Of a stretch of 62,985 nucleotides of DNA, positions 7,334 to 16,841 are shown piece after piece. A model generated the notes under the pieces. It searched no databases. It had not been told where the DNA came from and saw only the letters and a program-made list of their open reading frames with translations. The first letter of the stretch is position 1. Each line of letters starts with the position of its first letter. A program made the position numbers and the translations under genes. The stretch is from assembly GCF_000819745.1 (NCBI RefSeq), contig NZ_CDDA01000039.1, positions 1 through 62,985 on the forward strand. Direction: 5' to 3'. Source of the DNA: Aeromonas bestiarum. Its GTDB lineage: Bacteria > Pseudomonadota > Gammaproteobacteria > Enterobacterales > Aeromonadaceae.

Positions 7334-7492
7334 AGGCAGTTTGATCGATAGATGGCAGGGAGCTGTGGGAGGCGTTTTCGAAAGGCGGTGCTGGCGAGTG
7401 TGTGACTCTGGATGGCTGATGCCACTCTCTGGCATAGCGGGGCGCCATGCGGCCGGCAAGGGGGCCGCTTGCAGGCGGCCCCCATACTGAGG
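7334..7492. other. spacer between the island 1 right-end repeat and the lysozyme-inhibitor gene
   Basis: About 160 bp without a gene. A GC hairpin at about 7463-7486 (GGGGGCCGC with its complement) lies just past the stop of the minus-strand lipoprotein gene and may be its terminator, though the T-run is weak. Confidence 0.4.
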
Positions 7493-8092
7493 TCAGTTGC
7501 CCTTGGTCGGGATCTCGGTACAGCTAAGCGTCGGCTGGCCGTAACGCTCCAGGCTGGCCTCGTTGTTCTTGGTGAAGAGCGCGAGGTTCTGGCCTTCATA
7601 ACGGGCGCCGCTGGCACTGGGGGCTTCATAGGCGAGCACCTGTTGCTGGCTATCCCCTTCGCTCAGGTTGATCACGGCGGCGGGCAGCTTGGCATCGTTG
7701 TAGAAATAGGTGGAGAGGGTGACCTTGTTGCCGCACTGGTAATCGACCGGCGTCGGCACCGTCAGCTGGCCACCTTTCACCTGTAATTCGGTGATGCGCA
7801 TCTGGTAGCTGGCGTCGATGCACTGACGCGGATCCCTGTCTTTCCAGCATTCGTTGCGGCCCTTGATCCAGCCACGCTGCATCGCCTTCTCCGTCTTCGC
7901 CTGTTCGGCGGAGAAATTGGCGATCGCCTTGGGGTAGAGCGCCGCGAGTTCGTTATCCAGCGCCGCCAGCCCTGTATTCTCGCAGATAAGTTGTTCGGCG
8001 GCGCCGTGGGCCTTGGCACAGTCGAAGGAAGGGGTAGCGGCACAGGCCAGCAGAGGGGCAAAGAGAAGAGGGCCAAGAAGCAGCTTGTTCAT
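7493..8092 (-). CDS. lysozyme-inhibitor-like lipoprotein (LprI-type domain plus MliC domain)
   Basis: A 199-residue envelope protein. The N-terminus has a short signal ending LLAC at residue 17, a plausible lipobox. Next comes a DUF1311/LprI-like domain (FDCAKAHGAAEQLIC, then LAALDNELAALY, about 24-110). The C-terminal part from YQCGNKVTLSTYF (about residue 118) to the end resembles MliC-type C-type lysozyme inhibitors. Paired cysteines fit disulfides in the periplasm. It probably protects peptidoglycan from host or prey lysozyme. ATG 8092 is used because it starts the signal peptide. Confidence 0.8.
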   Translation of the reverse strand: MNKLLLGPLLFAPLLACAATPSFDCAKAHGAAEQLICENTGLAALDNELAALYPKAIANFSAEQAKTEKAMQRGWIKGRNECWKDRDPRQCIDASYQMRITELQVKGGQLTVPTPVDYQCGNKVTLSTYFYNDAKLPAAVINLSEGDSQQQVLAYEAPSASGARYEGQNLALFTKNNEASLERYGQPTLSCTEIPTKGN

Positions 8093-8216
8093 CGGAAAGA
8101 CTCCAGTAAAAAGAGTGGGATACCCGGCTACTAGAGCACAATGTTGCAGGGCCGCCGAGCGCTTTTTCACACTTGGCGGCCCAGGTTGGCAGAGCTGATC
8201 CGGTGCAGGCCCGGAC

Positions 8217-8579
8217 TTATGCCAGCGCCAGTGGCTGGCGGGCGCGCCACAGCCGCTCGTGGAAGAAGAAGACGACTGTGTTGATGGCAGGCTCTATGAT
8301 GGCCATCACGCCGCCGGTGAGCAGCTCGCCGCTCAGCAGGTAGGCGACCCCGAAGGCCACGGAGAAGTGCACCAGGGCGAAGCTGCTGGTCTTGGCCTGC
8401 AGGCTGTGACTGGGCTTGAACTTGTGCCAGCCCAGATCATGGAAGTAGAAGGCGACCGTGTTGACGGCGGGCTCTATCAGGGCGATCAGGCTGGCGGTGA
8501 GCAGCTCACCGGTCAGCAGGTAAGCCAGGGTAAAGGCCACGATGAAGTGCAGGGCGGCAAAGCTGATGGTCTTTTTCAT
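8217..8579 (-). CDS. tandem DUF2061 membrane protein
   Basis: A 120-residue inner-membrane protein made of two repeats of about 45 residues. AALHFIVAFTLAYLLTGELL and ALVHFSVAFGVAYLLSGELL are clearly homologous, each followed by an IEPA(V/I)NTV motif and an F-H-(D/E) end. This is the DUF2061 arrangement; the function is unknown. GAGGGAG lies before the ATG at 8579. It is monocistronic. Confidence 0.8.
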   Translation of the reverse strand: MKKTISFAALHFIVAFTLAYLLTGELLTASLIALIEPAVNTVAFYFHDLGWHKFKPSHSLQAKTSSFALVHFSVAFGVAYLLSGELLTGGVMAIIEPAINTVVFFFHERLWRARQPLALA

Positions 8580-8761
8580 GATGGTGGCTCCCTCTGGTGA
8601 TGACAGCAGTATCCGCCAGAATGACATTAAATGAAAACTATTCTCATCTAATGATCGGATAGGGAGAACCTATCAAGGGGGGTGGATCTGCCACCATGGT
8701 GGGGCGTTCCGCCCGCCGAGGCAGAGCGTTTACCCCGCGCCACCGGTAACGGCAGAAATAG

Positions 8762-8783
8762 AAAAGCCCCTTGCGGGGCTTTG
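8762..8783 (-). terminator. terminator after rlmJ and its 3' remnant
   Basis: A GC stem AGCCCC/GGGGCT with a short loop gives a T-run on the minus strand, ending rlmJ transcription beyond its duplicated tail. Confidence 0.75.
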
Positions 8784-8806
8784 TCATTCTTGCGGCCTGT
8801 GAGGGC

Positions 8807-8903
8807 TCAATCCTCGGCCTTGTTCAGCCACTCGACCTTGTACTGGGCTCCGGCGCCCTGGGCCAGTTTGGCGCACAGGGGGTTGAGGTAGATGCTCGAT
8901 CTG
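8807..8903 (-). pseudogene. degenerate copy of the rlmJ 3' end
   Basis: On the minus strand this encodes NPLCAKLAQGAGAQYKVEW followed by LNKAED and a stop. It parallels the true RlmJ C-terminus (KPLCAKLVQGAGAQYRIEW, LNKAAD). The two DNA copies are about 110 bp apart and differ at many synonymous sites. It is an untranslated tail fragment lying directly downstream of the intact gene. Confidence 0.85.
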
Positions 8904-8916
8904 CTCGCGCTTCGCC

Positions 8917-9786
8917 TCAGTCGGCGGCTTTGTTCAGCCACTCGATCCTGTACTGGGCACCGGCGCCTTGGACCAGTTTGGCGCACAAGGGTTTCAAGAA
9001 GGCTTCAATCTGCTCGGCCAGCATCCAGGGGGGGCTCACTATCAGCATGCCTGAGCCATTCATGCCCCAGTCGGCGGTCTGACCGGCCACTTCCAGCTCG
9101 GCCACCAGGACGTTGCCGAAGTTCTCCCGCTTGATCGCCTTGAGCATGTCGCGAGACTTGTCCGCCTCCTGACCCAGGATGGGATACCAGAGCGCATAGA
9201 TGCCAGTCGCCCAGCGTTTCTGCGCCTTTTTCAGGGTATCGACCACGGCGAAGTAGTCTTCCTTCAGCTCATAGGGCGGGTCGATCAGTACCAGTCCACG
9301 ACGCGGGGTCGGTGGCAGCAGGGCTACCAGCCCCTCGAAACCGTCACGGTGGTGGACGGCGACACGAGGGTCGTAGCCCATGTTGGCGCGCAGGTCTTCC
9401 ACCTCGTTGTTGTGCAGCTCCATCAGCGCCAGCTTGTCCTGCTCGCGGGCGAGGCGGCGTGATAGTTCGGGGGAGCCGGGGTAGTAGTGCAGCTCGCCAC
9501 CGTTTCCTTCTTGACCGGGATTCATCTCTTCGATGACGCCGAGATAGGGGGCCATGGCAGACCACTGGGCCCGTTCATCCCACAGCCGGCCTATGCCGTC
9601 GGCGTATTCCGCCTTCTTCTGGGACCAGTCGCCGCGCAAGTCGTAGAGACCGCCACCGGCATGGGTGTCCAGCACTATGAAGGGCTTATCCTTCTTCTTG
9701 AGAGACTCGATGATCAGGGCCTGAACGGCGTGTTTCAGCACGTCGGCGTGGTTGCCGGCGTGAAAGGCGTGGCGATAACTCAGCAT
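8917..9786 (-). CDS. rlmJ: 23S rRNA (adenine2030-N6)-methyltransferase RlmJ
   Basis: A 289-residue SAM-dependent methyltransferase that methylates A2030 of 23S rRNA. The start MLSYRHAFHAGNHADVLKH is diagnostic, the SAM loop VLDTHAGGGLYDL is at about 38-50, and the catalytic N6-adenine motif DPPY follows at about 167. Length agrees with the family. It overlaps the preceding gene by 7 bp, so the two are likely translationally coupled. A degenerate second copy of its 3' end follows. Confidence 0.95.
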   Translation of the reverse strand: MLSYRHAFHAGNHADVLKHAVQALIIESLKKKDKPFIVLDTHAGGGLYDLRGDWSQKKAEYADGIGRLWDERAQWSAMAPYLGVIEEMNPGQEGNGGELHYYPGSPELSRRLAREQDKLALMELHNNEVEDLRANMGYDPRVAVHHRDGFEGLVALLPPTPRRGLVLIDPPYELKEDYFAVVDTLKKAQKRWATGIYALWYPILGQEADKSRDMLKAIKRENFGNVLVAELEVAGQTADWGMNGSGMLIVSPPWMLAEQIEAFLKPLCAKLVQGAGAQYRIEWLNKAAD

Positions 9787-10241
9787 ATTAGATCTCTGAG
9801 GGGGCCCTGCTGAGCCCCCAGTAACGATAGATAGTTCAACAAATTGTGGCTCTTGCCCCGAAACAGGGTGAGGCTGCGCAGCGTCTGCAGCAGGACGCCC
9901 TGCTGCAGCCGTTCCAGCTCCAGCTCGTGGGCCAGCATGGCCTGATACTCTTCCTCATCCAGCCGTGACTTGGCGCTCTGGCGCAGGGTACGCCAGGGGG
10001 TCAGTACCGCCTCGGTCTGCACCAGCGCAGGTTGCAGATCGGTCAGGTCGACCTGGATATCGGTCTGATCCAGCCGGTGCAGCAAGAGCGCCAGATTGAC
10101 GTTGCCGCCCTGCGCCTGCACGGTCAGCCAGTCCTGGCTGCGCTCGCCATAGACCTTGCCACTCCAGTGCCAGAAGCCCAGCGGCGTCGGCAGTTCGTGC
10201 ACGGCGACCCGCTCGGCCGCCATCAGCTGTTCGTCACGCAA
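9780..10241 (-). CDS. TIGR02444 family protein of unknown function
   Basis: A 153-residue protein. FWHWSGKVYGERSQDWLTVQ and NVNLALLLHRL resemble the opening of the TIGR02444 family, small uncharacterised proteins of gammaproteobacteria. A long amphipathic helix follows. The TTG at 10241 gives an overlap with the yheS stop and a GGAG 11 bases upstream; ATG 10223 is an alternative. It lies between yheS and rlmJ with overlaps on both sides, so it forms an operon with them. Confidence 0.6.
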   Translation of the reverse strand: MRDEQLMAAERVAVHELPTPLGFWHWSGKVYGERSQDWLTVQAQGGNVNLALLLHRLDQTDIQVDLTDLQPALVQTEAVLTPWRTLRQSAKSRLDEEEYQAMLAHELELERLQQGVLLQTLRSLTLFRGKSHNLLNYLSLLGAQQGPLRDLIC

Positions 10242-12144
10242 AGAAGGCCTGCTCCATGGTTTCCAGCTCCTCTGAGAGGCTCATCCACTCCAGCTCCACC
10301 CCTTCCAGCTCCTCCTTGATGGGGCCCTGGGACTTGAGCAGTTCGGAGAGCTTGTTCTTGGCGCTCTCTTCGTAGATGGCGGGATCGGCCAGCTGCTCTT
10401 CCACCGCAGCCAGCCGGGTCTGCAGTTTCTCCATGCTGGCTTCGAGCTTCTCCAGCTTCTGGCGCAGGGGCCTGGTCGCTTGCCGGAACTCCGCCTCGCG
10501 GCGCTTCTGATCCTTGCGCGCCAGCGCCGAGTTGGCGGAGATGATGCCATCACTTGGTTTGGCGTTGGCCTCTTTCTCCTGCTCGCCGAGCCACTTGTGG
10601 TAGTCGTCCAGATCGCCGTCGAAGGCTTCGACCCGGCCACCGTGCACCAGATAGAAGTCATCCGTGGTGGTGCGCAGCAGGTGCCGGTCGTGGGAGACCA
10701 CCACCATGGCGCCCTCGAAGCCTTGCAGCGCCATGGTCAGGGCGTGGCGCATCTCCAGATCCAGGTGGTTGGTCGGTTCATCCAGCAGCAGCAGGTTTGG
10801 TTTTTGCCAGGTGACGAGGGCCAGCACCAGCCGCGCCTTCTCGCCGCCGGAGAAGGGGGCCACCTTGTCGAGCGCCTTGTCACCGTGGAAGCCAAAGCTG
10901 CCCAGATAGTTGCGCAGCTCCTGCTCGGATTTGTCCGGCGCGAGGCGGGCCAGATGGTCGAGCGGGGTATCGTCGAGGCGCAGTGTCTCCAGCTGATGCT
11001 GGGCGAAGTAGCCTATGCTGACCCCGGCGCTCACCTCCAGCTTGCCAGACAGGGGGGGATTGGAGCCCGACAGCATCTTGATGAAGGTGGACTTGCCGGC
11101 GCCGTTGCGACCGAGCAGGCCGATGCGCGAACCAGGCACCAGGTTCATCTTGATCTTCTCCAGGATCACCTTGTCACCGTAACCGGCGCTGAGGTTCTCC
11201 ATGGCGATGAGCGGGGTCGGCAGGGCCGACGGCTCGCGAAACTCGAAGCTGAACTCGGAGTCGGCGTGGGCGGGCAGGAGCTTCTCCATCCGCTCCATGG
11301 CTTTCAGGCGACTCTGGGCCTGACGGGCCTTGGAGGCCTTGTAGCGGAAGCGGTCCACATAGGCCTGCATGTGGGACACCTCCCGCTGCTGCTTCTCGTA
11401 CATGGACTGCTGCTGGGCCAGCTGCTCGGCGCGCTGCAGTTCGAAGTCGGAGTAGCCGCCGGTGTATTCGTTCAGCTTGCCGTTCTCGATGTGGATGATG
11501 CGGCTGATCACGGAGTCGAGAAAGTCGCGGTCGTGCGAAATCAGCACGAGCGTGCCCTGATAGCCCTTGAGCCACTTCTCCAGCCAGATGACGGCATCGA
11601 GATCCAGGTGGTTGGTCGGTTCATCGAGCAGCAGCAGATCGGAGCGGCACAGCAGCGCCTGGGCCAGGTTCAGACGCATGCGCCAGCCACCGGAGAAACT
11701 CCTGACGGGTGACGCGAGCTGATCGTCGCTGAAACCCAGACCGTGCAGCAGCTCGGCGGCGCGGGCCCGAATGCTGTAGGCGCCTATGGTGTCGAGCTTG
11801 CCGTGCAGCTCGGCCACCAGGATGCCGTTGTCATCCAGCTCGGCCTGGGCCAGCTGGGCCTCCAGCGAGCGGAACTCCTTGTCGCCGTCAATCACGTACT
11901 CCAGCGCGGAGCAGTCAAGGGCCGGCGTCTCCTGGGCGACGCCGGCGATCTGCCAGCCGGCGGGCAGGCTGAAGCTGCCGCTGTCGATGGCCAGCTCGCC
12001 CCGTACCAGTGCAAAAAAAGTGGACTTGCCACAGCCGTTTTTACCCACCAGGCCCACCTTGTGGCCCGGGTGTATGGTGGCGGAGGCGTTGTCCAGCAGC
12101 TTGCGGCCGCCGCGGATCAGTTCGATTTGACTGGCAACTATCAT
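10234..12144 (-). CDS. yheS: ABC-F family ATPase YheS
   Basis: A 636-residue soluble protein with two ABC ATPase domains. The Walker A motifs are GKNGCGKST (about 34) and GRNGAGKST (about 320). The signature motifs are SFSGGWRMRL and FSGGEKARL, and both Walker B regions end in LLDEPTNHLDL. A charged linker lies between the domains and a coiled-coil C-terminal tail follows. ABC-F proteins bind the ribosomal E site rather than transport; YheS is the E. coli relative. ATG 12144 starts the first domain, and the upstream in-frame ATG would add 38 unlikely residues. Confidence 0.93.
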   Translation of the reverse strand: MIVASQIELIRGGRKLLDNASATIHPGHKVGLVGKNGCGKSTFFALVRGELAIDSGSFSLPAGWQIAGVAQETPALDCSALEYVIDGDKEFRSLEAQLAQAELDDNGILVAELHGKLDTIGAYSIRARAAELLHGLGFSDDQLASPVRSFSGGWRMRLNLAQALLCRSDLLLLDEPTNHLDLDAVIWLEKWLKGYQGTLVLISHDRDFLDSVISRIIHIENGKLNEYTGGYSDFELQRAEQLAQQQSMYEKQQREVSHMQAYVDRFRYKASKARQAQSRLKAMERMEKLLPAHADSEFSFEFREPSALPTPLIAMENLSAGYGDKVILEKIKMNLVPGSRIGLLGRNGAGKSTFIKMLSGSNPPLSGKLEVSAGVSIGYFAQHQLETLRLDDTPLDHLARLAPDKSEQELRNYLGSFGFHGDKALDKVAPFSGGEKARLVLALVTWQKPNLLLLDEPTNHLDLEMRHALTMALQGFEGAMVVVSHDRHLLRTTTDDFYLVHGGRVEAFDGDLDDYHKWLGEQEKEANAKPSDGIISANSALARKDQKRREAEFRQATRPLRQKLEKLEASMEKLQTRLAAVEEQLADPAIYEESAKNKLSELLKSQGPIKEELEGVELEWMSLSEELETMEQAFFA

Positions 12145-12297
12145 GGATGGGGTCTGCTTGCTCAAATGGAGGAGAAAAACTGGCGCGGATCTTACGTGAA
12201 ATGGCGCAGATTTGCACTTGAGGTGGGGGGCTCCCACTGGCTGGGGGGGCAAAAACATGCCATAACAGAGAAATCAGCCAGGGTTGGGGAGGTTAGC

Positions 12298-12708
12298 ATG
12301 CTTATCAGGGACATAATGACGACCCGGGTCGCCACCGTTTCCATGGACGACAGGCTCACTGTCATCAAGGATATCTTCGAGCAGGCTCACTTTCGTCACC
12401 TGCTGGTGCTGGAGGAAGAGGAGCTGGTGGGGGTCATCTCGGACCGGGATCTGTTTCGCGCCATCAGCCCCTACCTCGACTCCGAGGCCGAGATGAGCCG
12501 AGATACCGAGACCCTCAATCGGCGCGCCCACCAGATCATGAGTCGCCACCCCGTCACCATAGCTCCCCAGCTGCCGGTGCGCGACGGCGTCAAGATGATG
12601 CTGGAGAAGAACGTCTCCTGCCTGCCTGTGCTGGAAAATGGTGCCCTGGTCGGCATCATCAGCTGGAAGGATCTGCTGCGCACCGCCCTCGACAGCGACG
12701 CCTTCTAG
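12298..12708 (+). CDS. CBS-domain protein
   Basis: A 136-residue protein consisting of a single pair of CBS motifs: MLIRDIMTTRVATVSMDD with LVGVISDRDLF, then IMSRHPVTIAPQLPVRDG with LVGIISWKDLL. Such stand-alone pairs bind adenine nucleotides and regulate a partner that cannot be told from sequence. GGAGG lies 6 bases before the ATG. The gene stands divergent to yheS and ends at a terminator. Confidence 0.9.
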   Translation: MLIRDIMTTRVATVSMDDRLTVIKDIFEQAHFRHLLVLEEEELVGVISDRDLFRAISPYLDSEAEMSRDTETLNRRAHQIMSRHPVTIAPQLPVRDGVKMMLEKNVSCLPVLENGALVGIISWKDLLRTALDSDAF

Positions 12709-12737
12709 GCACGCCGGCGCAGGTCGGCAAGGCAACG

Positions 12738-12764
12738 AAAAAGGGCTCCGTGGAGCCCTTTTTA
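12738..12764 (+). terminator. terminator after the CBS gene
   Basis: GGGCTCC/GGAGCCC hairpin with A-run before and T-run after; could serve both convergent genes. Confidence 0.85.
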
Positions 12765-12793
12765 TCGGATGTGCGTGGTGACACTCGCTCGCC

Positions 12794-13249
12794 TCAGGGC
12801 AATGGTTCCACCAGCAGGATATGGGAATCCGCCCCCACCACCTTGACCCGACTGCCCGCAGTGAGCGGCACTGGGCTGCGCACAGTCCAGACTGTGTCAT
12901 CCAGATGCACCCGGCTTGTCCCCTGCACCACATCATCCAGCAGGGTCAACTCACGGCCCAGATAGCTCTGCATCCGCTCATTGATGGGGGCCGCCGCATC
13001 CTGACCCGAGCTGTCCTGCCGGTGCTGCCAGCGCCACCAGGCCCAGGTGGTGAGCAGGGATTGCACCGCAAACAGCAGCAGCTGCGCCTGCCAGCCGAAG
13101 GGCCAGAGCAGCAGGATCAGACCGACTTCCAGCGCGGCTATGCCGGTCCAGAGCAGGAAACCCACCGAACTCATCACTTCTATGGCCAGCAGCACGAAGC
13201 CGAGTCCCAGCCAGTGCCAGTGAGTCAGCCCCTCGAACAGGGCTGTCAT
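12794..13249 (-). CDS. NfeD family membrane protein
   Basis: A 151-residue protein with hydrophobic segments in the first half (about 14-75) and a small C-terminal OB-fold domain ([20 protein letters not shown] to the end). This is the short NfeD form that partners SPFH proteins. It overlaps the upstream SPFH gene by four bases (ATGA), so the pair is translationally coupled. The pair is thought to organise membrane microdomains and quality control. Confidence 0.88.
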   Translation of the reverse strand: MTALFEGLTHWHWLGLGFVLLAIEVMSSVGFLLWTGIAALEVGLILLLWPFGWQAQLLLFAVQSLLTTWAWWRWQHRQDSSGQDAAAPINERMQSYLGRELTLLDDVVQGTSRVHLDDTVWTVRSPVPLTAGSRVKVVGADSHILLVEPLP

Positions 13250-14169
13250 GACTTGCTACTCTTGCCGTCCTTGTTGAACAGCTCGGCCATGCCGGCGACC
13301 GAGCCAATCAGGCTGCCCGCTTCCAGCGGCATCATGATGATCTTGCTGTTGGGGCCTTCGCCGATACGGGCCAGCGCTTCGGTGTATTTCTGGGCAACGA
13401 AGTAGTTGATGGCCTGCATATCCCCTTCCGCTATAGCTTTTGAGACCATATGGGTCGCCTTGGCTTCCGCCTCGGCAGCCCGCTCCCGCGCTTCGGCGGC
13501 GAGGAAGGCGGCCTGACGCTCACCCTCGGCCTTGAGGATCTGGGACTGCTTCTCGCCTTCGGCTTTCAGTATCTTGGACTGGCGTACCCCTTCGGCTTCC
13601 AGCACCTCGGCCCGTTTCTGGCGCTCGGCCTTCATCTGGGCGTTCATGGCTTCCACCAGCGCCAGCGGCGGGCGTACATCCTTGATCTCGATCCGGGTCA
13701 CCTTGATGCCCCAGGGGGCGGTGGCCGCATCCATGGTGCGCAGCAGCTTCTCGTTGATGGTGTCGCGCTGGGAGAGCATCTCGTCCAGCTCCATGGCGCC
13801 GAGCACGGTCCGCATGTTGGTCATGGTGAGATTGCGGATGGCGCTGGTGAGATCGTTGACCTCATAGGCCGCTTTGCGGGCATCCACTACTTGCACGAAG
13901 CTGATGGCGTCTATGGTGACGTTGGCGTTGTCGCGGGAGATCACCTCCTGCGCCGGGATGTCCAGCACCTGCTCCATCATGATGATCTTGTGGCCGACCC
14001 TGTCCACATAGGGGATCAGCAGGTTGAGGCCGGGAGAGAGGGTGCGGGTGTAGCGGCCGAAGCGCTCCACTGTCCAGTTGTAGCCCTGCGGTACTATCTT
14101 GATCCCGGCACTCAGGGTGATGATCACCAGGAACACGAAGATCCCCAGCACAATCAATGACTCATTCAT
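13246..14169 (-). CDS. qmcA: SPFH/band 7 protein, QmcA type
   Basis: A 307-residue protein with an N-terminal membrane anchor ([20 protein letters not shown]). An SPFH domain ([20 protein letters not shown]) and a long Glu/Ala/Lys-rich coiled coil (about 180-250, with [20 protein letters not shown] repeats) follow. Length and order match E. coli QmcA (about 305 residues). It forms a two-gene operon with the NfeD gene. It likely builds ring-shaped membrane assemblies linked to FtsH-type proteolysis. Confidence 0.88.
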   Translation of the reverse strand: MNESLIVLGIFVFLVIITLSAGIKIVPQGYNWTVERFGRYTRTLSPGLNLLIPYVDRVGHKIIMMEQVLDIPAQEVISRDNANVTIDAISFVQVVDARKAAYEVNDLTSAIRNLTMTNMRTVLGAMELDEMLSQRDTINEKLLRTMDAATAPWGIKVTRIEIKDVRPPLALVEAMNAQMKAERQKRAEVLEAEGVRQSKILKAEGEKQSQILKAEGERQAAFLAAEARERAAEAEAKATHMVSKAIAEGDMQAINYFVAQKYTEALARIGEGPNSKIIMMPLEAGSLIGSVAGMAELFNKDGKSSKS

Positions 14170-14366
14170 TATTAAGCTCCTTATGAAACACTTTCACTAG
14201 CCTATGGCCTGGCGCCGAGCACCACAAGGATGTTCGCTCGCCTTTGTCATCATACGGCTTTGCTAATTACTAAAACGCATTAAAAAGCATTTTTTATTAT
14301 TTTGAGGGATAAGCAGCCCTGCCTATAGTCGCCCCATATTAGTCGTGTTCCAAGGGATGGGCCGAA

Positions 14367-15803
14367 ATGGATTATTTACCTATGTTTGCCAGGTTGGAAG
14401 GCCGCCCCGTGTTGCTGGTAGGCGGGGGGGAGGTGGCCCTGCGCAAGGCGCGCCTGCTGCTGGCAGCAGGTGCCCGGCTGACCCTGGTCTCTCCCGAGAT
14501 TGAACCCGAATTCGCCGAATTTGCCGGTCGTTTCACCCATCTGGTCGAGCGTTTTACGCCGGCTCATCTGACCGGCCAGATCCTGGTGGTGGCCGCCACC
14601 GACGATCTCGAGGTCAATGCCCTCGTCTATCAGAGCGCCAACCAGCTGGGTCTGTTCGTCAATGTGGTGGATGACCCCAAGCGCTCCAGCTTCATCTTTC
14701 CCTCCATCATAGATCGCTCTCCCCTGATGGTCGCCGTCTCCAGCGGTGGCAAGGCCCCCGTGCTGGTGCGCCTGTTGCGCGAGCGGCTCGAGAGCCTGCT
14801 GCCCCGCCATCTCGGCGGTCTGGCCGAACTCTCCGGCCGGGTACGTGACAAGGCCAAGCGGGTGCTCTCATCCATTTCCGATCGCCGCCGCTTCTGGGAG
14901 CGTGCCTTTGCCTCCAATACCCTGGCCGGCCTCATCGAAAAACAGGATTGGCAGAACGCCGAGACTTGGCTGAACGAAGGGCTCGACAAGGCCCAGACTG
15001 AGGTAGGCGAGGTGGTGCTGGTCGGTGCGGGTCCTGGCGATCCTGGCCTCTTGACCCTCAAGGCGCTGCAACAAATTCAGCAGGCGGAAGTGGTGCTCTA
15101 TGACCAGCTGGTCTCCCCGGAGATCCTGGATCTGGTGCGCCGCGATGCGACTCTGGTCTCGGTCGGCAAGAAGGCCGGTGCCCACAGCGTGCCCCAGGAG
15201 GAGACCAATCGTCTGCTGGTGGAGCATGCCCGCGCAGGCAACCGTGTGGTGCGGCTCAAGGGGGGCGATCCCTTCATGTTCGGCCGTGGCGGTGAGGAGC
15301 TGGAAGTGCTGGCGGCAGAGGGGATCCCCTTCTCCGTGGTGCCCGGCATCACGGCCGCCGCCGGTGCCACCGCCTATGCCGGCATTCCGCTCACCCACCG
15401 CGACCATGCCCAGAGCGCCGTCTTTATTACTGGCCACTGCCAGCAGGAGGGCAAGGAGCCCGACTGGCAGCAGCTCGCCACCACCAACCAGACCCTGGTC
15501 GTCTACATGGGGCTGATGCGCTCCGAGCACATTCAGCAGCAGCTGGTGAGCCATGGCCGCAGCAGCCAAACCCCCATCGCCATCATAGAGCGGGGCACCA
15601 CGGCCCGTCAGCGCGTGCTGACCGGCACCCTGGCTGACCTGGCCGTGCTGGCCGAGCAGGCAGTGAGCCCGTCGCTCATCGTCATCGGCGAGGTGGTTGC
15701 CCTGCGCGACCGGCTGGCCTGGTTTGGTGAAACGCGTGGCGATGAGGCGGGTAGCAGCGGCGACCTGAATGGCAGTGATCTCAAGCTGGTGCACCTGGCG
15801 TGA
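14367..15803 (+). CDS. cysG: siroheme synthase CysG (multifunctional)
   Basis: A 478-residue fusion that makes siroheme from uroporphyrinogen III for sulfite and nitrite reductases. The N-terminal half is the precorrin-2 dehydrogenase/ferrochelatase ([23 protein letters not shown]-binding glycine loop). The C-terminal half from about residue 215 is the SAM-dependent uroporphyrinogen methyltransferase ([20 protein letters not shown], then [18 protein letters not shown]). Length is slightly above E. coli CysG (457). It leads a cysGDNC cluster on one strand, with an AT-rich promoter region upstream. Confidence 0.96.
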   Translation: MDYLPMFARLEGRPVLLVGGGEVALRKARLLLAAGARLTLVSPEIEPEFAEFAGRFTHLVERFTPAHLTGQILVVAATDDLEVNALVYQSANQLGLFVNVVDDPKRSSFIFPSIIDRSPLMVAVSSGGKAPVLVRLLRERLESLLPRHLGGLAELSGRVRDKAKRVLSSISDRRRFWERAFASNTLAGLIEKQDWQNAETWLNEGLDKAQTEVGEVVLVGAGPGDPGLLTLKALQQIQQAEVVLYDQLVSPEILDLVRRDATLVSVGKKAGAHSVPQEETNRLLVEHARAGNRVVRLKGGDPFMFGRGGEELEVLAAEGIPFSVVPGITAAAGATAYAGIPLTHRDHAQSAVFITGHCQQEGKEPDWQQLATTNQTLVVYMGLMRSEHIQQQLVSHGRSSQTPIAIIERGTTARQRVLTGTLADLAVLAEQAVSPSLIVIGEVVALRDRLAWFGETRGDEAGSSGDLNGSDLKLVHLA

Positions 15804-15909
15804 GCCTGCAGAGTAAAGAATCGATTTGACGGTGCAGCCATGGCGGCACCGACCTGAACCAACACCGCGCCCTGACCAGGCGCGTTAGCAATGAACCGAG
15901 GACCCAGAC

Positions 15910-16818
15910 ATGGACCGTGAAAGACTGACACATCTGCAGCAGCTGGAGGCCGAGAGCATCCACATCATCCGCGAGGTGGCTGCCGAATTTGAAAACCCGG
16001 TGATGATGTACTCCATCGGCAAGGACTCCTCCGTCATGTTGCACCTGGCCCGCAAGGCCTTTTATCCGGGCAAGATCCCCTTCCCCTTGCTGCACGTCGA
16101 CACCGACTGGAAGTTCAAGGAGATGATCAAATTCCGCGACGAGACCGCCAAAAAGTACGGGCTGGATCTCATCGTCCACAAGAATCCGGATGGCCTCGCC
16201 ATGGGGATCAATCCCTTCGTGCACGGCAGCGGCAAGCACACCGACATCATGAAGACAGAAGGGCTCAAGCAGGCGCTCAACCAGCACGGCTTCGATGCCG
16301 CCTTCGGCGGTGCCCGCCGTGACGAGGAGAAGTCCCGTGCCAAGGAGCGGGTCTACTCCTTCCGTGACAAGTCTCACCGCTGGGATCCGAAAAACCAGCG
16401 TCCCGAGCTGTGGCGCGTCTACAACAGCCAGGTCAACAAGGGAGAGAGCATACGGGTGTTCCCGCTCTCCAACTGGACCGAGCTCGACATCTGGCAATAC
16501 ATCTATCTCGAGCACATCGACATAGTGCCGCTCTACTTCGCGGCCGTGCGCCCGGTGGTGGAGCGCAATGGCATCAAGATCATGGTGGATGACGAGCGCA
16601 TGCCCATAGGCCCTGAAGATGAAGTGAAGCAGGAGCTGGTGCGCTTCCGAACCCTCGGCTGCTACCCGTTGACCGGGGCCATCGAGTCCGATGCCACCAC
16701 CTTGCCTGAGATCATCGAAGAGATGCTGCTCACCACCTCGAGCGAGCGGCAAGGGCGGCTGATTGACCACGATCAGGCAGGCTCCATGGAGCAGAAGAAG
16801 CGTCAGGGCTATTTCTAA
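15910..16818 (+). CDS. cysD: sulfate adenylyltransferase subunit 2 CysD
   Basis: A 302-residue ATP-sulfurylase catalytic subunit. The PP-loop appears as [20 protein letters not shown] near residue 38, and the family-specific [18 protein letters not shown] lies near 137. It forms APS from sulfate and ATP together with the CysN GTPase. It starts 106 bp after cysG and is followed 23 bp later by cysN. Length equals E. coli CysD. Confidence 0.97.
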   Translation: MDRERLTHLQQLEAESIHIIREVAAEFENPVMMYSIGKDSSVMLHLARKAFYPGKIPFPLLHVDTDWKFKEMIKFRDETAKKYGLDLIVHKNPDGLAMGINPFVHGSGKHTDIMKTEGLKQALNQHGFDAAFGGARRDEEKSRAKERVYSFRDKSHRWDPKNQRPELWRVYNSQVNKGESIRVFPLSNWTELDIWQYIYLEHIDIVPLYFAAVRPVVERNGIKIMVDDERMPIGPEDEVKQELVRFRTLGCYPLTGAIESDATTLPEIIEEMLLTTSSERQGRLIDHDQAGSMEQKKRQGYF

Positions 16819-16841
16819 AAAAATGTTCTAAGGAATCGCAA

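Noticed and set aside
10480..11712. 410-codon frame opposite yheS
   Set aside because: Same shadow pattern; the opposite strand has all ABC-F motifs.
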